From SAR202 cluster bacterium (GTDB lineage: Bacteria > Chloroflexota > Dehalococcoidia > Lucifugimonadales > GCA-2719675): a stretch of DNA of 64,000 nucleotides. Location: contig VFGW01000006.1 of assembly GCA_009392295.1 (NCBI GenBank), positions 1-64,000 of the forward strand, in the 5' to 3' direction. Below, piece after piece: positions 10,272 to 19,411 of this stretch. Made by a program: the position numbers and the translations under genes. The notes under the pieces are model-generated. The model did no database searches. It was not told where the DNA came from and worked only from the letters and a program-made list of their open reading frames with translations. Each line of letters opens with the position of its first letter. Position 1 is the first letter of the stretch.

Positions 10272-11027
10272 CTACCCTAAATTTAATTTGTTTAGAAAAT
10301 CCTTTGACTTATCTACTATCCAAGAAGGTGACCACATATGAACTACGAAATTAACACCTAAATCTAAATAATTCTTCACATTTTCAAGAGTTACTAAAGT
10401 ACCAGGGTTCCTTCCTGAAGCTCTGATTTTTTTTAAAGTATCCGAAACTACAGCTTGAACTTCTGAATGATTCGGTTCACCCAAATATCCCATAGTTTGT
10501 GCTAAATCACCGGGTGCTACAAAAAAAACATCTATCTCATCAACCTTTAAAATTTCATCAAGATTTTCTATAGCAATAATATCTTCGATCAAAACAATTA
10601 CCATAGTTTCATTATTAGCATTATCAAAATAGTTTTTTACACCTAAGCCTTGCCTACTTGTATATATTCCCCTATTTCCTTTTGGATGAAATTTTGCTGC
10701 CTGTACAACTTGATTAGCTTGTTCAAACGTATTGACATGAGGTACTACAACACCTTGAGCACCCAAATCTAGAACGCGATAAATAAGTCCTGGTTCATTA
10801 TGATTTATTCTGATAATAGAATTTTTATTCCATAGATCACAAGCTCTAGTGATATCAGGAATATCTCCAAAATCAATTAATCCATGCTCAGCTTCCATCC
10901 AAATGCAATCAAAATCAGTAGTGCCAAAGAGTTCAGCAAGATCTGAATTCATATAGCCCCCTACACAAGAAACAACTCCCCCATTTTCCAATTTTCTTTT
11001 TGCATGATTTACTCTTAAATTAATCAC
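10272..11027 (-). CDS. HpcH/HpaI aldolase/citrate lyase family protein
   Basis: DCIWMEAEHGLIDF, GAQGVVVPHVNTFEQA, IEDIIAIENLDEIL, FVAPGDLAQTMG. Confidence 0.9.
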   Translation of the reverse strand: MINLRVNHAKRKLENGGVVSCVGGYMNSDLAELFGTTDFDCIWMEAEHGLIDFGDIPDITRACDLWNKNSIIRINHNEPGLIYRVLDLGAQGVVVPHVNTFEQANQVVQAAKFHPKGNRGIYTSRQGLGVKNYFDNANNETMVIVLIEDIIAIENLDEILKVDEIDVFFVAPGDLAQTMGYLGEPNHSEVQAVVSDTLKKIRASGRNPGTLVTLENVKNYLDLGVNFVVHMWSPSWIVDKSKDFLNKLNLG

Positions 11028-12270
11028 TAGAACTCCTTAACTCGCGTTTTTGAAAAGATTTTACTTGTAACATTAACACAAAAACTATAATAGACAAAAT
11101 TGCTATAAATGAGAATGAAATTGACCATCCAAATTCAGATTTAAAATTATCAAAAAACATACCTAAAATTATTGGTCCTAATAAACCACCTAATAGACCT
11201 ATCGATGCCTGTGCAGCAATTGCATCACCCAAACGATGTTTCCCTGTAGTTTCATTAATTACTGTTGAATAAATAGGTGAACCTCCTGAAAAACACAATG
11301 AAAATATCAACAAAACAAAAAATTTAACAACAATTGGAATACCTTCAAACCATCCTAAAATTAAGCAACATAATACTGATACACATGATATCGCCATAAT
11401 TGTATTTGGCCTACCTAAAAAATCAGAAACTACTCCCCCTAAAATTGGGCCAAATCCACCAAAAATCAATATCAACCCAGCAGCGATTGAGGAAAAGTCA
11501 TTCGCAAAACCATCACCGGTTCCATGAAATAGAAACATTCCAAAAATAAAATATGGCAACCAAGTCCTAAGGCCATATAAAATCAATGCATGTAAAGAAT
11601 AACTTAATGAAATATTCCTAATAATTAAGTTTTTCAAGGCGATTATAATTGAACTTTTACCCAAAGTTTCTGAAGAATAGTTATCCTTCGAATTAATTTT
11701 TTTTGTTAAAATCAATAAAAGTGGAAAACTGAAGATTGCTAAAAATGACAAAAAATAATACATATCTGTCCAAGAAACAAAACTCATTAAAACTCCTGAA
11801 AAAGCTAATGAAAAGCTATGCCCCATATATTGAGAAGTTACAAACACACCTACAGCAAAGCCTCGATGTTTTTTTTCAACAGACTGTGCAATCAACCTTA
11901 ATCCACACATATAACTACCAACCATTCCAACTCCACCAAAGGCCCTAACTAAAGTAGCTAATAAAAGATTCGAATATATTCCAGGAAAAATTAAGTTAGA
12001 AATTATATAAATAAATACTGAAAACAACATGATAGATTTTGTTCCAAGTTTATCAGATAAAGGTACTATGAATAACGCAGCCAATATATATCCCAATAAA
12101 TAAGAGGAATAAATTGAACCCGCTTGTGTTTTATTTAATGCTAATTCAATCTCTATAATTGGTAATGCTGCTACTATTGACTCAGAAGGTAATAACATAA
12201 AAAAAAGAACTAAACCAATTCCTAAAACCTGAATTATTGAAAAAGATTTTCTTGAATTAACCTGAATCAA
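11020..12270 (-). CDS. MFS transporter
   Basis: Multiple hydrophobic helices, 'LSDKLGTKSIM' loop 2-3 motif. TTG start with AAAGG upstream. Confidence 0.85.
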   Translation of the reverse strand: MIQVNSRKSFSIIQVLGIGLVLFFMLLPSESIVAALPIIEIELALNKTQAGSIYSSYLLGYILAALFIVPLSDKLGTKSIMLFSVFIYIISNLIFPGIYSNLLLATLVRAFGGVGMVGSYMCGLRLIAQSVEKKHRGFAVGVFVTSQYMGHSFSLAFSGVLMSFVSWTDMYYFLSFLAIFSFPLLLILTKKINSKDNYSSETLGKSSIIIALKNLIIRNISLSYSLHALILYGLRTWLPYFIFGMFLFHGTGDGFANDFSSIAAGLILIFGGFGPILGGVVSDFLGRPNTIMAISCVSVLCCLILGWFEGIPIVVKFFVLLIFSLCFSGGSPIYSTVINETTGKHRLGDAIAAQASIGLLGGLLGPIILGMFFDNFKSEFGWSISFSFIAILSIIVFVLMLQVKSFQKRELRSSSD

Positions 12271-12288
12271 AATTAAACCTTTACAACA

Positions 12289-13080
12289 TCAAACTTGTTG
12301 CCAATATCGATTTTTTGCTTCCCGTTTAAAAAAACCCAAACCTGGTTCAGGAAAATGACCAGCCGAGACAAGATGGCCTTCTTTTTCTAATTTATTCAAT
12401 ATTTCATGTCTAGTTATTCGTGCTAAATCGGGATCAACATCAAAACTAGGACTCCAATCAGTATAAGAAGCTTGAATTGGACTATGTGCTACATCACCTA
12501 AAACAAACCCTTTTTTGCCTTTAGAATTTAGTTCTAAAGAAATATGTCCTGGTGTATGACCAGGTGTACTTAAAACTGTTAATTCAGATGTGATTCTATG
12601 TTTATCTTCAATCACTTCTATTACACCTGAATAAATTAACGGATCAACTTGTTTCAAAATATGAGGCAAATTAGAACTATTATTTTCTTGCTTCCAATAT
12701 TTTAAATCCGTACTAGAAACAATGTATTTTGCTGACTGAAAAGTAGGTTTATCATATAAAACATTCCACCCTACATGATCTGGATGTAAATGCGTTAAAA
12801 CAACTAAATCAATTTCATCTTGATTAATTCCTAAATCTTCTAAATTTTTTAGCAACTTTCCTGCAGGTGGACCCCCACCTGTATCAACTAAAATATTTTT
12901 CCCTTGAGAATGTAAAAATGTAGCTCCAAACCTAGGTTTAATATGATTTTCATTATCCAAAAGATCAGGGAATTTCGATCTCCAAATATTTAAATCACTA
13001 TCCGGGAAAATATCTAATACATGACCTGAACCATAATTATCAGTCAAAGGAAATAATTTTATCTCTCCAATATTAACCAT
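12289..13080 (-). CDS. MBL-fold metallo-hydrolase
   Basis: VVLTHLHPDHVGW, STPGHTPGHISL, GHFPEPG. Confidence 0.9.
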   Translation of the reverse strand: MVNIGEIKLFPLTDNYGSGHVLDIFPDSDLNIWRSKFPDLLDNENHIKPRFGATFLHSQGKNILVDTGGGPPAGKLLKNLEDLGINQDEIDLVVLTHLHPDHVGWNVLYDKPTFQSAKYIVSSTDLKYWKQENNSSNLPHILKQVDPLIYSGVIEVIEDKHRITSELTVLSTPGHTPGHISLELNSKGKKGFVLGDVAHSPIQASYTDWSPSFDVDPDLARITRHEILNKLEKEGHLVSAGHFPEPGLGFFKREAKNRYWQQV

Positions 13081-13136
13081 CTTTATCCTTCAAAGTTATA
13101 ATAGATTGACTATATAAATTAGTTACAAATAGTAAT

Positions 13137-13144
13137 GCTATAAT
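13137..13144 (+). promoter_or_regulatory. Putative extended -10 element (TGCTATAAT) upstream of selD
   Basis: TGnTATAAT consensus. Same AATGCTATAAT 11-mer occurs upstream of the SDR gene near 42.9 kb. No convincing -35. Confidence 0.35.
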
Positions 13145-13196
13145 GATTCAAATGCAAATAAAATTTCAAAACAGCAAAGAAAGGAGGGAAAGCAAC

Positions 13197-14249
13197 ATGA
13201 AAGATAATAATAAATTCAATTTGACTTCACTTACAAATTGTGGTGGTTGAGCCTCTAAATTTAGTCAATTAGACTTAGCTCAAGTTTTGAGCCAAATTAC
13301 AGAATTTTCAAATCAAGATCCAAATATCATTGTAGGCATCTCTGATGGAGATGATGCTGGTGTTTATAAAATTAATAATGAACTATCACTAATCATGACA
13401 GTTGATTTTTTTCCTCCTATAGTTGACGACCCATTCACTTTTGGAGAAATTGCTGCTTGCAATGCAGTTAGTGATATTTATGCAATGGGAGGTATTCCTA
13501 TAATTGGAGTAAATATCGTTAATTTCCCTAAAGATGTTGATAAAAAATTCTTAGTTGAAATTATTAAAGGAGCTACAAGTAAAGCTAAAGAAGCAGGCTT
13601 TTCAATTATTGGAGGTCATAGTATCGTTGACCAAGAGCCTAAATTTGGAATGGCAATCACTGGATTGATTAAAACTGGTGAACAAATCACTATAAATAAT
13701 GGAAAACCTGGAGATTATTTAATCCTTACAAAACCAATTGGTTCAGGAATAATAACTACCGCTTCAAAGGAAAAGAATATTTCAGAATCAATATTAAAAA
13801 ATACCATTAAATACATGACTCAATTAAACCACGATGCTTCTCATATAATGACATCTTTAAAAGCAAATGCTTGTGTGGATATTTCTGGATTTGGCTTAAC
13901 TGGTCATATATTAGAAATACTTAATGCTAGCAATTTATCTGCTATTATTGATTCATCAAAAATACCTACAATAAAAGGAGTATTTGATTTAGCAAAAAAA
14001 GACCTTGTACCACAAGGTTCAAAACAAAATCTTGAATATTCCTCTCAACATATTAAATGGGGAAAAAATATTCAACACCATGAGAAATTGGTTTATTCAG
14101 ATGCACAAACATCTGGAGGCTTACTAATTTCAATTCCCAAAGAAAAAGCAAATATGCTAATTAATCAACTTCATTCAGCAGGAATAAAAGATTCAGCTGT
14201 AATTGGTGAATTAACCAAAAACAAAAATAGTAAGTTGATAATAAATTAG
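13197..14249 (+). CDS. selD: Selenide, water dikinase containing selenocysteine (UGA codon 18)
   Basis: AAGGAGG SD, ATG 13197, MKDNNKFNLTSLTNCGG-U-ASKFSQLDLAQVLSQI... UGA at 13248-13250 aligns with E. coli SelD catalytic Cys17 and Lys lies 3 residues later. Downstream [68 protein letters not shown] are SelD hallmarks. Confidence 0.93.
13275..13295 (+). promoter_or_regulatory. bSECIS-like hairpin
   Basis: GCTCAA(13278-13283)-GTT-TTGAGC(13287-13292) perfect 6-bp stem, outer TT/AA pairs after an A.C mismatch. Loop begins with G, 33 nt after the UGA. Confidence 0.7.
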
Positions 14250-14266
14250 TAAGAATAGAGCGTCCA

Positions 14267-15949
14267 GTGTCAAAAAAACAAACTGTAAATCAAATTTTAA
14301 AAAATGCAATTTGGAGTGGCATACAGAGTACAAATTTTGCTGTGTCGTTAAAAAATCTCCCTCCACTTAAAATTCAAATTGAAAAAACTAAATCAAAAAA
14401 TAATGGTGATTATGCTACAAATATTGCGTTAAAACTTTCAAAACTACTCAAAAAGAATCCTATGCAAGTAGCCACGGAAATTTCTACTTCAATTCAATCA
14501 AAAAATATCATTAGAAAAATTGAGGTAGCTAAACCAGGATTTATTAATTTTTTCTTAAATGAAAAATGGCTTCTTAAAAACATATATACTATATTAAAAG
14601 AAAAAAATAAATTTGGAAATTCTGATCTAGGAGAAAACTCCAAAATCCAAATTGAATTCGTAAGTGTTAACCCAACAGGGCCAATTCATATTGGACACGC
14701 ACGAGGAGCAGTATTAGGAAGCGTGTTAGCAAACATACTTGAAGTAAGCGGATATGATGTATCTAAAGAATACTATATCAACGATGCTGGTAACCAAATA
14801 GAAAAATTCTATCAGAGTGTATTCGTTAGATACCTGCAAAACAAAAACATATCAGCTAACATGCCAGAAGATGGATATGAAGGCAAATATATTTTAGAAA
14901 TTGCACAACAAATTTCAAAAATATTAGATGAAAAAGAAATTCCAGTAAACGAAAAATCTGCTCAATCCCTAATAGGTGAAACTGCATTAAAGTTAATGAT
15001 AACAAACATTAAAAACGATCTGGAATCATTGAAAGTGTTTTATGATAATTGGTTTAGTGAAAAATCTCTTATAAATGATGGAATATTCTCAGAAACTTTA
15101 AGTTTATTAGACTATAAAAAACTTACAAAAACAAAAGATGGGGCAAAATGGTTCACTTCTACTAAGCTTGGAGATACTAAGGATAAAGTCTTAATACGAA
15201 GTAATGGAACTCCTACATATTTTGGAACAGATGTAGCTTACCACTATAGCAAAATTGTCAAACGAAATTTCGATCAAATAATTGATATTTGGGGTGCAGA
15301 TCATCAAGGACATGTACCGTTTATGAAATCAATGATGTCAGCGTTAGATATAGAACAAAAACGTTTGAAAATTCTTCTTTATCAATTGGTCACCATTAAA
15401 AAAGGATCTACTGCAATAAGATTATCCAAAAGAAAAGGAGAAATTGTAACTTTAAAAGACTTAATTGATGAAGTTGGTGTCGACGCATGTAGATATTTTT
15501 TTATTTCTAAATCACCAGAAAGCCAAATGGAATTTGATCTTGATTACGCAAAAAATGAATCCAAAGAAAATCCTGTTTATTACATTCAATATGCTCACGC
15601 AAGAATTTGTAGTATTTTAGAAATTGCTAAGCAAAATAATATTAACTTCGAAGATTGTGATATTTCATTACTGTCGCACGAATCTGAAATTGATTTAATT
15701 CAAAAAATGATCCAATTACCCGATCTAATAGAGAATATGGCTTCAAATCTAACTCCTCATCATTTACCTCACTATACATTAGATTTAGCAAATAATTTCC
15801 ATGTTTTTTATCAAAATTGCAAAGTTATTTCAGAAAACAAGTCAGAACTAGAGATATCAAAAGCAAGATTAAAACTAATTAGTGCTACAAAAATTGTCTT
15901 ATCAAAATGCCTTCAAATCATGGGAATGAATGCACCTAAATACATGTGA
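14267..15949 (+). CDS. argS: Arginyl-tRNA synthetase
   Basis: EFVSVNPTGPIHIGHARGAVLGSVLANIL signature; DALR-type C-terminus. GTG start. Confidence 0.95.
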   Translation: MSKKQTVNQILKNAIWSGIQSTNFAVSLKNLPPLKIQIEKTKSKNNGDYATNIALKLSKLLKKNPMQVATEISTSIQSKNIIRKIEVAKPGFINFFLNEKWLLKNIYTILKEKNKFGNSDLGENSKIQIEFVSVNPTGPIHIGHARGAVLGSVLANILEVSGYDVSKEYYINDAGNQIEKFYQSVFVRYLQNKNISANMPEDGYEGKYILEIAQQISKILDEKEIPVNEKSAQSLIGETALKLMITNIKNDLESLKVFYDNWFSEKSLINDGIFSETLSLLDYKKLTKTKDGAKWFTSTKLGDTKDKVLIRSNGTPTYFGTDVAYHYSKIVKRNFDQIIDIWGADHQGHVPFMKSMMSALDIEQKRLKILLYQLVTIKKGSTAIRLSKRKGEIVTLKDLIDEVGVDACRYFFISKSPESQMEFDLDYAKNESKENPVYYIQYAHARICSILEIAKQNNINFEDCDISLLSHESEIDLIQKMIQLPDLIENMASNLTPHHLPHYTLDLANNFHVFYQNCKVISENKSELEISKARLKLISATKIVLSKCLQIMGMNAPKYM

Positions 15950-15950
15950 T

Positions 15951-16457
15951 TTAAAGACCATTCTCTAAGTATTTTCTAGCTTTTACAACGTAACTTTCTG
16001 CTGTGCTATCAATTAAATCCAAATGTCTTTCTTGAATATTTCCTCTTACTCTGCCAGGTGATCCAACTACCAAAGAACCAGCCGGAATTTCTGAATTTTC
16101 CAACAACATGGATGAAGATCCAATTAAACTTTCTGTACCAATTTTAACTCCATCATTTAAAACAGCACCATTCCCAATCAAACAACGAGACTCAATAATT
16201 GCTGCATGACAAAGTACCCTATGGCCTAAAACAACATTATCACCAATAAACACATCAGAATCACCATGAACTACAGAATTATCTTGAATACAAGTGAATT
16301 TACCAATTTTTATAGTTCCCATATCTGCCCTTATAACAGTACCAGGCCAAATACTACTGCCAGGTCCAATTTCAACATCACCGATCACGTATGCAAACTC
16401 ACTCACAAAAGCTGTATCATGAACTTTAGGCATCTTGCCATCTAAAGATCTAAGCAT
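15951..16457 (-). CDS. Gamma carbonic anhydrase family protein
   Basis: Left-handed beta-helix hexapeptides, ADMGTIKIGKFTCIQDNSVVHGD, GHRVLCHAAII. Confidence 0.9.
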   Translation of the reverse strand: MLRSLDGKMPKVHDTAFVSEFAYVIGDVEIGPGSSIWPGTVIRADMGTIKIGKFTCIQDNSVVHGDSDVFIGDNVVLGHRVLCHAAIIESRCLIGNGAVLNDGVKIGTESLIGSSSMLLENSEIPAGSLVVGSPGRVRGNIQERHLDLIDSTAESYVVKARKYLENGL

Positions 16458-16492
16458 TTAATACTCCTATAATTTCTAAATAATTCAAATAT

Positions 16493-17428
16493 TTAATCAT
16501 ATATAATAGGCTCTATATCTGGTGACTGATCACCGTATTCGTCTAAATCAATCATATACACAGGTGATCCTTTCACATTACCCAAAGACCTTTGACGATC
16601 TCTAATATCTAGCTTGGTACAATCTTGCAATTGTTGACTAGGTAATAGATAAGTATAAACTTTCAAATTTTTCAGAGGAGAATCTAAAAAAGGTTCAAAT
16701 AATTCACCTACATTAAATAATCTTTGACTTAATTCATCTCCTCCCGCAATTGCCCAAATATCTAGTTCATGAAAATTTATTGAAGTATCTTGGAAATCAT
16801 TTCCAATTAAATGGTCAGCTGTCAATTCTGAAATTAAACCAATTTCTCCCCAAGAAATATCTAGAGGTTTGATTATTTCATTTCTAATAGCTGCAATATA
16901 TCTCTTTGCATTATCTGTGTAAATCACTTGTTCATTTCTGATGGAATGTTCTTGAAAAGGCATAAAAGTAAGCCATGATTCTAATGGTTCCATATCATTG
17001 CCACTTCTTTCAAAAATTTCAAAAACCTTAGATAATACCCACAGATCCATATCTTCTATAATTGCAAAATTTGTAGCATTAAGAATATATCTTGCCCATT
17101 TAGCAAATCTATAAGTCTCATTAAGAGAATATGGAGGTTTAATCAGTATAAAACTTTGATGCCACGCAATTGCATTTCTTATCCTAGATTCCATAGTAGA
17201 ATCAATATTTAATTGTGAAATTCTATATATATCTTTCCAATCAATAAAATCATCTTCTGAAGATTTTATTTTTTCATTAAAATCATTAATATATTCATAG
17301 CACCTTTTCAACGTTCGTGGATGACCTTTATTTTCTAGCCAATCCTGAATAACATTTACATCAGCACCCAATAATACCATTGAATTAATCTGATTTCGGA
17401 TTCGATACGGAAGTCGTTTAATAGTCAT
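16493..17428 (-). CDS. Hypothetical protein with N-terminal HTH-like segment
   Basis: 311 aa intact ORF. N-terminus LPYRIRNQINSMVLLGADVNVIQDWLENKGHPRTLKRCYEYI is HTH-like. Remainder not recognised. Confidence 0.6.
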   Translation of the reverse strand: MTIKRLPYRIRNQINSMVLLGADVNVIQDWLENKGHPRTLKRCYEYINDFNEKIKSSEDDFIDWKDIYRISQLNIDSTMESRIRNAIAWHQSFILIKPPYSLNETYRFAKWARYILNATNFAIIEDMDLWVLSKVFEIFERSGNDMEPLESWLTFMPFQEHSIRNEQVIYTDNAKRYIAAIRNEIIKPLDISWGEIGLISELTADHLIGNDFQDTSINFHELDIWAIAGGDELSQRLFNVGELFEPFLDSPLKNLKVYTYLLPSQQLQDCTKLDIRDRQRSLGNVKGSPVYMIDLDEYGDQSPDIEPIIYD

Positions 17429-17603
17429 TTGGGTTTTTATATAATAGTTAATGAATAAAAAATATTATTCAAAATATAATTTTTTAAAGTTAAATAATTA
17501 TATTTGCTATTCAATTATATACTCCTATTTACTATCCTTCAATAATTTTAGTAGAATACTATAATAAATTGTGAAATATATTTTAATTAAACATCAGAAA
17601 CAT

Positions 17604-18149
17604 ATGAATACACCTAAGATTTTTTTAAATTTTTCATTAAAAATTATGTATCTCCTTATCTGCATTTTCATATTATCTTGCAATTCAAATACACCTGAAA
17701 ATACCCAAACAAAATCAAAGATAGATGATTCAAATAAGCAAGTAGTGTCATCTAAAGAATCTGCAGAACCCACTTCAACACCTCCAGATCCTTTGTTTGA
17801 CTATATGAATGGAGTCAGGTATTTAAACGCTCGAGAATACGATGATGCAATTGCCAAAATGTCTATTGTAATCAGATTAATTCCTGATTTCGAACTCCCA
17901 TATAATTACAGAGGCGTTGCTTATTATCATAATGAACAAAAGCAACTAGCTTTAGAAGATTTCAACAAAGCAATTGAACTAAATCCTGAATTAGCAATAG
18001 CATATAGAAATCGTGGGGTTTTATATATTAATTTTGGAGAAAATCAAAAAGCTATCAGCGACTTAAATAATGCGAAATTAATTTACGAAAAAGAAAACGA
18101 CAAAAATTCTGCTGAAAAAATGTCTCAACTAATTAATACTTTGAACTAA
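17604..18149 (+). CDS. TPR-repeat lipoprotein
   Basis: Signal peptide with lipobox (IFILSC|N), then repeats ending AIELNPELAIAYRNRGVLY. Confidence 0.75.
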   Translation: MNTPKIFLNFSLKIMYLLICIFILSCNSNTPENTQTKSKIDDSNKQVVSSKESAEPTSTPPDPLFDYMNGVRYLNAREYDDAIAKMSIVIRLIPDFELPYNYRGVAYYHNEQKQLALEDFNKAIELNPELAIAYRNRGVLYINFGENQKAISDLNNAKLIYEKENDKNSAEKMSQLINTLN

Positions 18150-18374
18150 TTTATTGTCATACTCAGCTAAGAAATCGCCCTCTTTTATAGTTTATTAAAC
18201 TAACATACAATAAAAAACAACTTATCTAGAAACAGATCGTTAAATATTATAATAAAAAACGACAATAAAGAAAAAGCCTAGAGATTCTCTATTACAGAAA
18301 CACAAATTAACCTTTACCACAATATATTTATTAAACAGTCTGTTTTTTTAAAATTAATTTGAAGGAATATACAA

Positions 18375-19214
18375 TTGCTGCAATTATCAAAAATGTTAAA
18401 TTTAATAAAAGCTATGGGTATAATTGCATTACCAGTAATATTATTTATTTCCCAAACAAATGAAACCTACGCACATCAACCATTTGAAATAATTAAATCT
18501 CCCTCCAAAAAAACAACTATTGACCTAAGTGATGCTTCTGTTTCACATGCATTTTATGGCAAATTTGAATCAGTCAATGAAGAAATAATCTTTAATCTAA
18601 ATAATTTCTCTGACAACATTCTAAAATTTAGCATTCTAATTCCAGATCGAAATCCTGAAAAACTATTAGATAAAAAATACCTGCCTGAACTAACTTTAAC
18701 AAAAATATCAACTTCTAAAAATCAAAATTCTCCAAATGTTCAAAATACATTCAAACCAAATATCACGCCTGCCACATACTATGAGCCTTATAGCCAAATG
18801 CATCTAATAAGAGTAACTGCTCATCAAGAAATATTGAAAAATAATATTCAAGTTAAAGTTACAATCAAATCTAATGGTCCGTTAAGATATATATTTTCTG
18901 TAGGATCTAAAGAAATATTTTCATCAGTATACGCTTCAGGAGATACCGAATATTTTAACTCATCTTCTCAAAGAGAATGGTATTGGTATATTGAAAATGA
19001 AAATGAAGATAAAGATCAAAAAAATCTCCCCAAAAAAATAACAAAACCATCTGTTCAAATACAGAATTCCAACTCAAAACAATTAGAAAATACAAGAGCT
19101 ACAGCCAACACATTGAATTCAACAATTGTAATATTTTCAAGTCTAATATTATTGGTTGTAATAATTCTAATAATTTATTATTTAAAATATTCTAAAAAAA
19201 AGTATGAAGACTAA
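18375..19214 (+). CDS. Secreted/membrane-anchored hypothetical protein
   Basis: TTG start with GAAGGA SD; N-terminal hydrophobic signal (IIALPVILFISQTNETYAH). C-terminal TM helix (STIVIFSSLILLVVIILIIYYLKY) and a Lys-rich tail. Confidence 0.6.
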   Translation: MLQLSKMLNLIKAMGIIALPVILFISQTNETYAHQPFEIIKSPSKKTTIDLSDASVSHAFYGKFESVNEEIIFNLNNFSDNILKFSILIPDRNPEKLLDKKYLPELTLTKISTSKNQNSPNVQNTFKPNITPATYYEPYSQMHLIRVTAHQEILKNNIQVKVTIKSNGPLRYIFSVGSKEIFSSVYASGDTEYFNSSSQREWYWYIENENEDKDQKNLPKKITKPSVQIQNSNSKQLENTRATANTLNSTIVIFSSLILLVVIILIIYYLKYSKKKYED

Positions 19215-19411
19215 GTATTAATATGATTCACACATATCGTCTCAACTGCCATTAACTATAGTAGCTTGACCTATCTGAGATCATTTTCGGGCTGATAGTT
19301 TATGCTTGAATACGATTGTTGTTGTCATTTTCGGGAAGTGTGTCATTAAGTGTGTCAATTGTCGTTGTTTGTTGTTAATCATGTTGGTTTACGAATTCAC
19401 ACATGAACATA

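Noticed and set aside
12262-12300. A UGA separates the MBL-fold gene from the MFS gene in the same frame, followed by Cys-Cys (UGA-TGT-TGT), as if a selenoprotein fusion
   Set aside because: The MBL protein ends normally and the MFS has its own TTG start with an AAAGG SD. A soluble hydrolase fused to a 12-TM carrier through UGA is implausible, and same-frame adjacency occurs by chance one time in three.
18150-18374. AT-rich intergenic gap considered for tRNA/ncRNA
   Set aside because: No T-loop (GGTTCRA-like) or cloverleaf arms seen by eye; no strong hairpin plus T-run.
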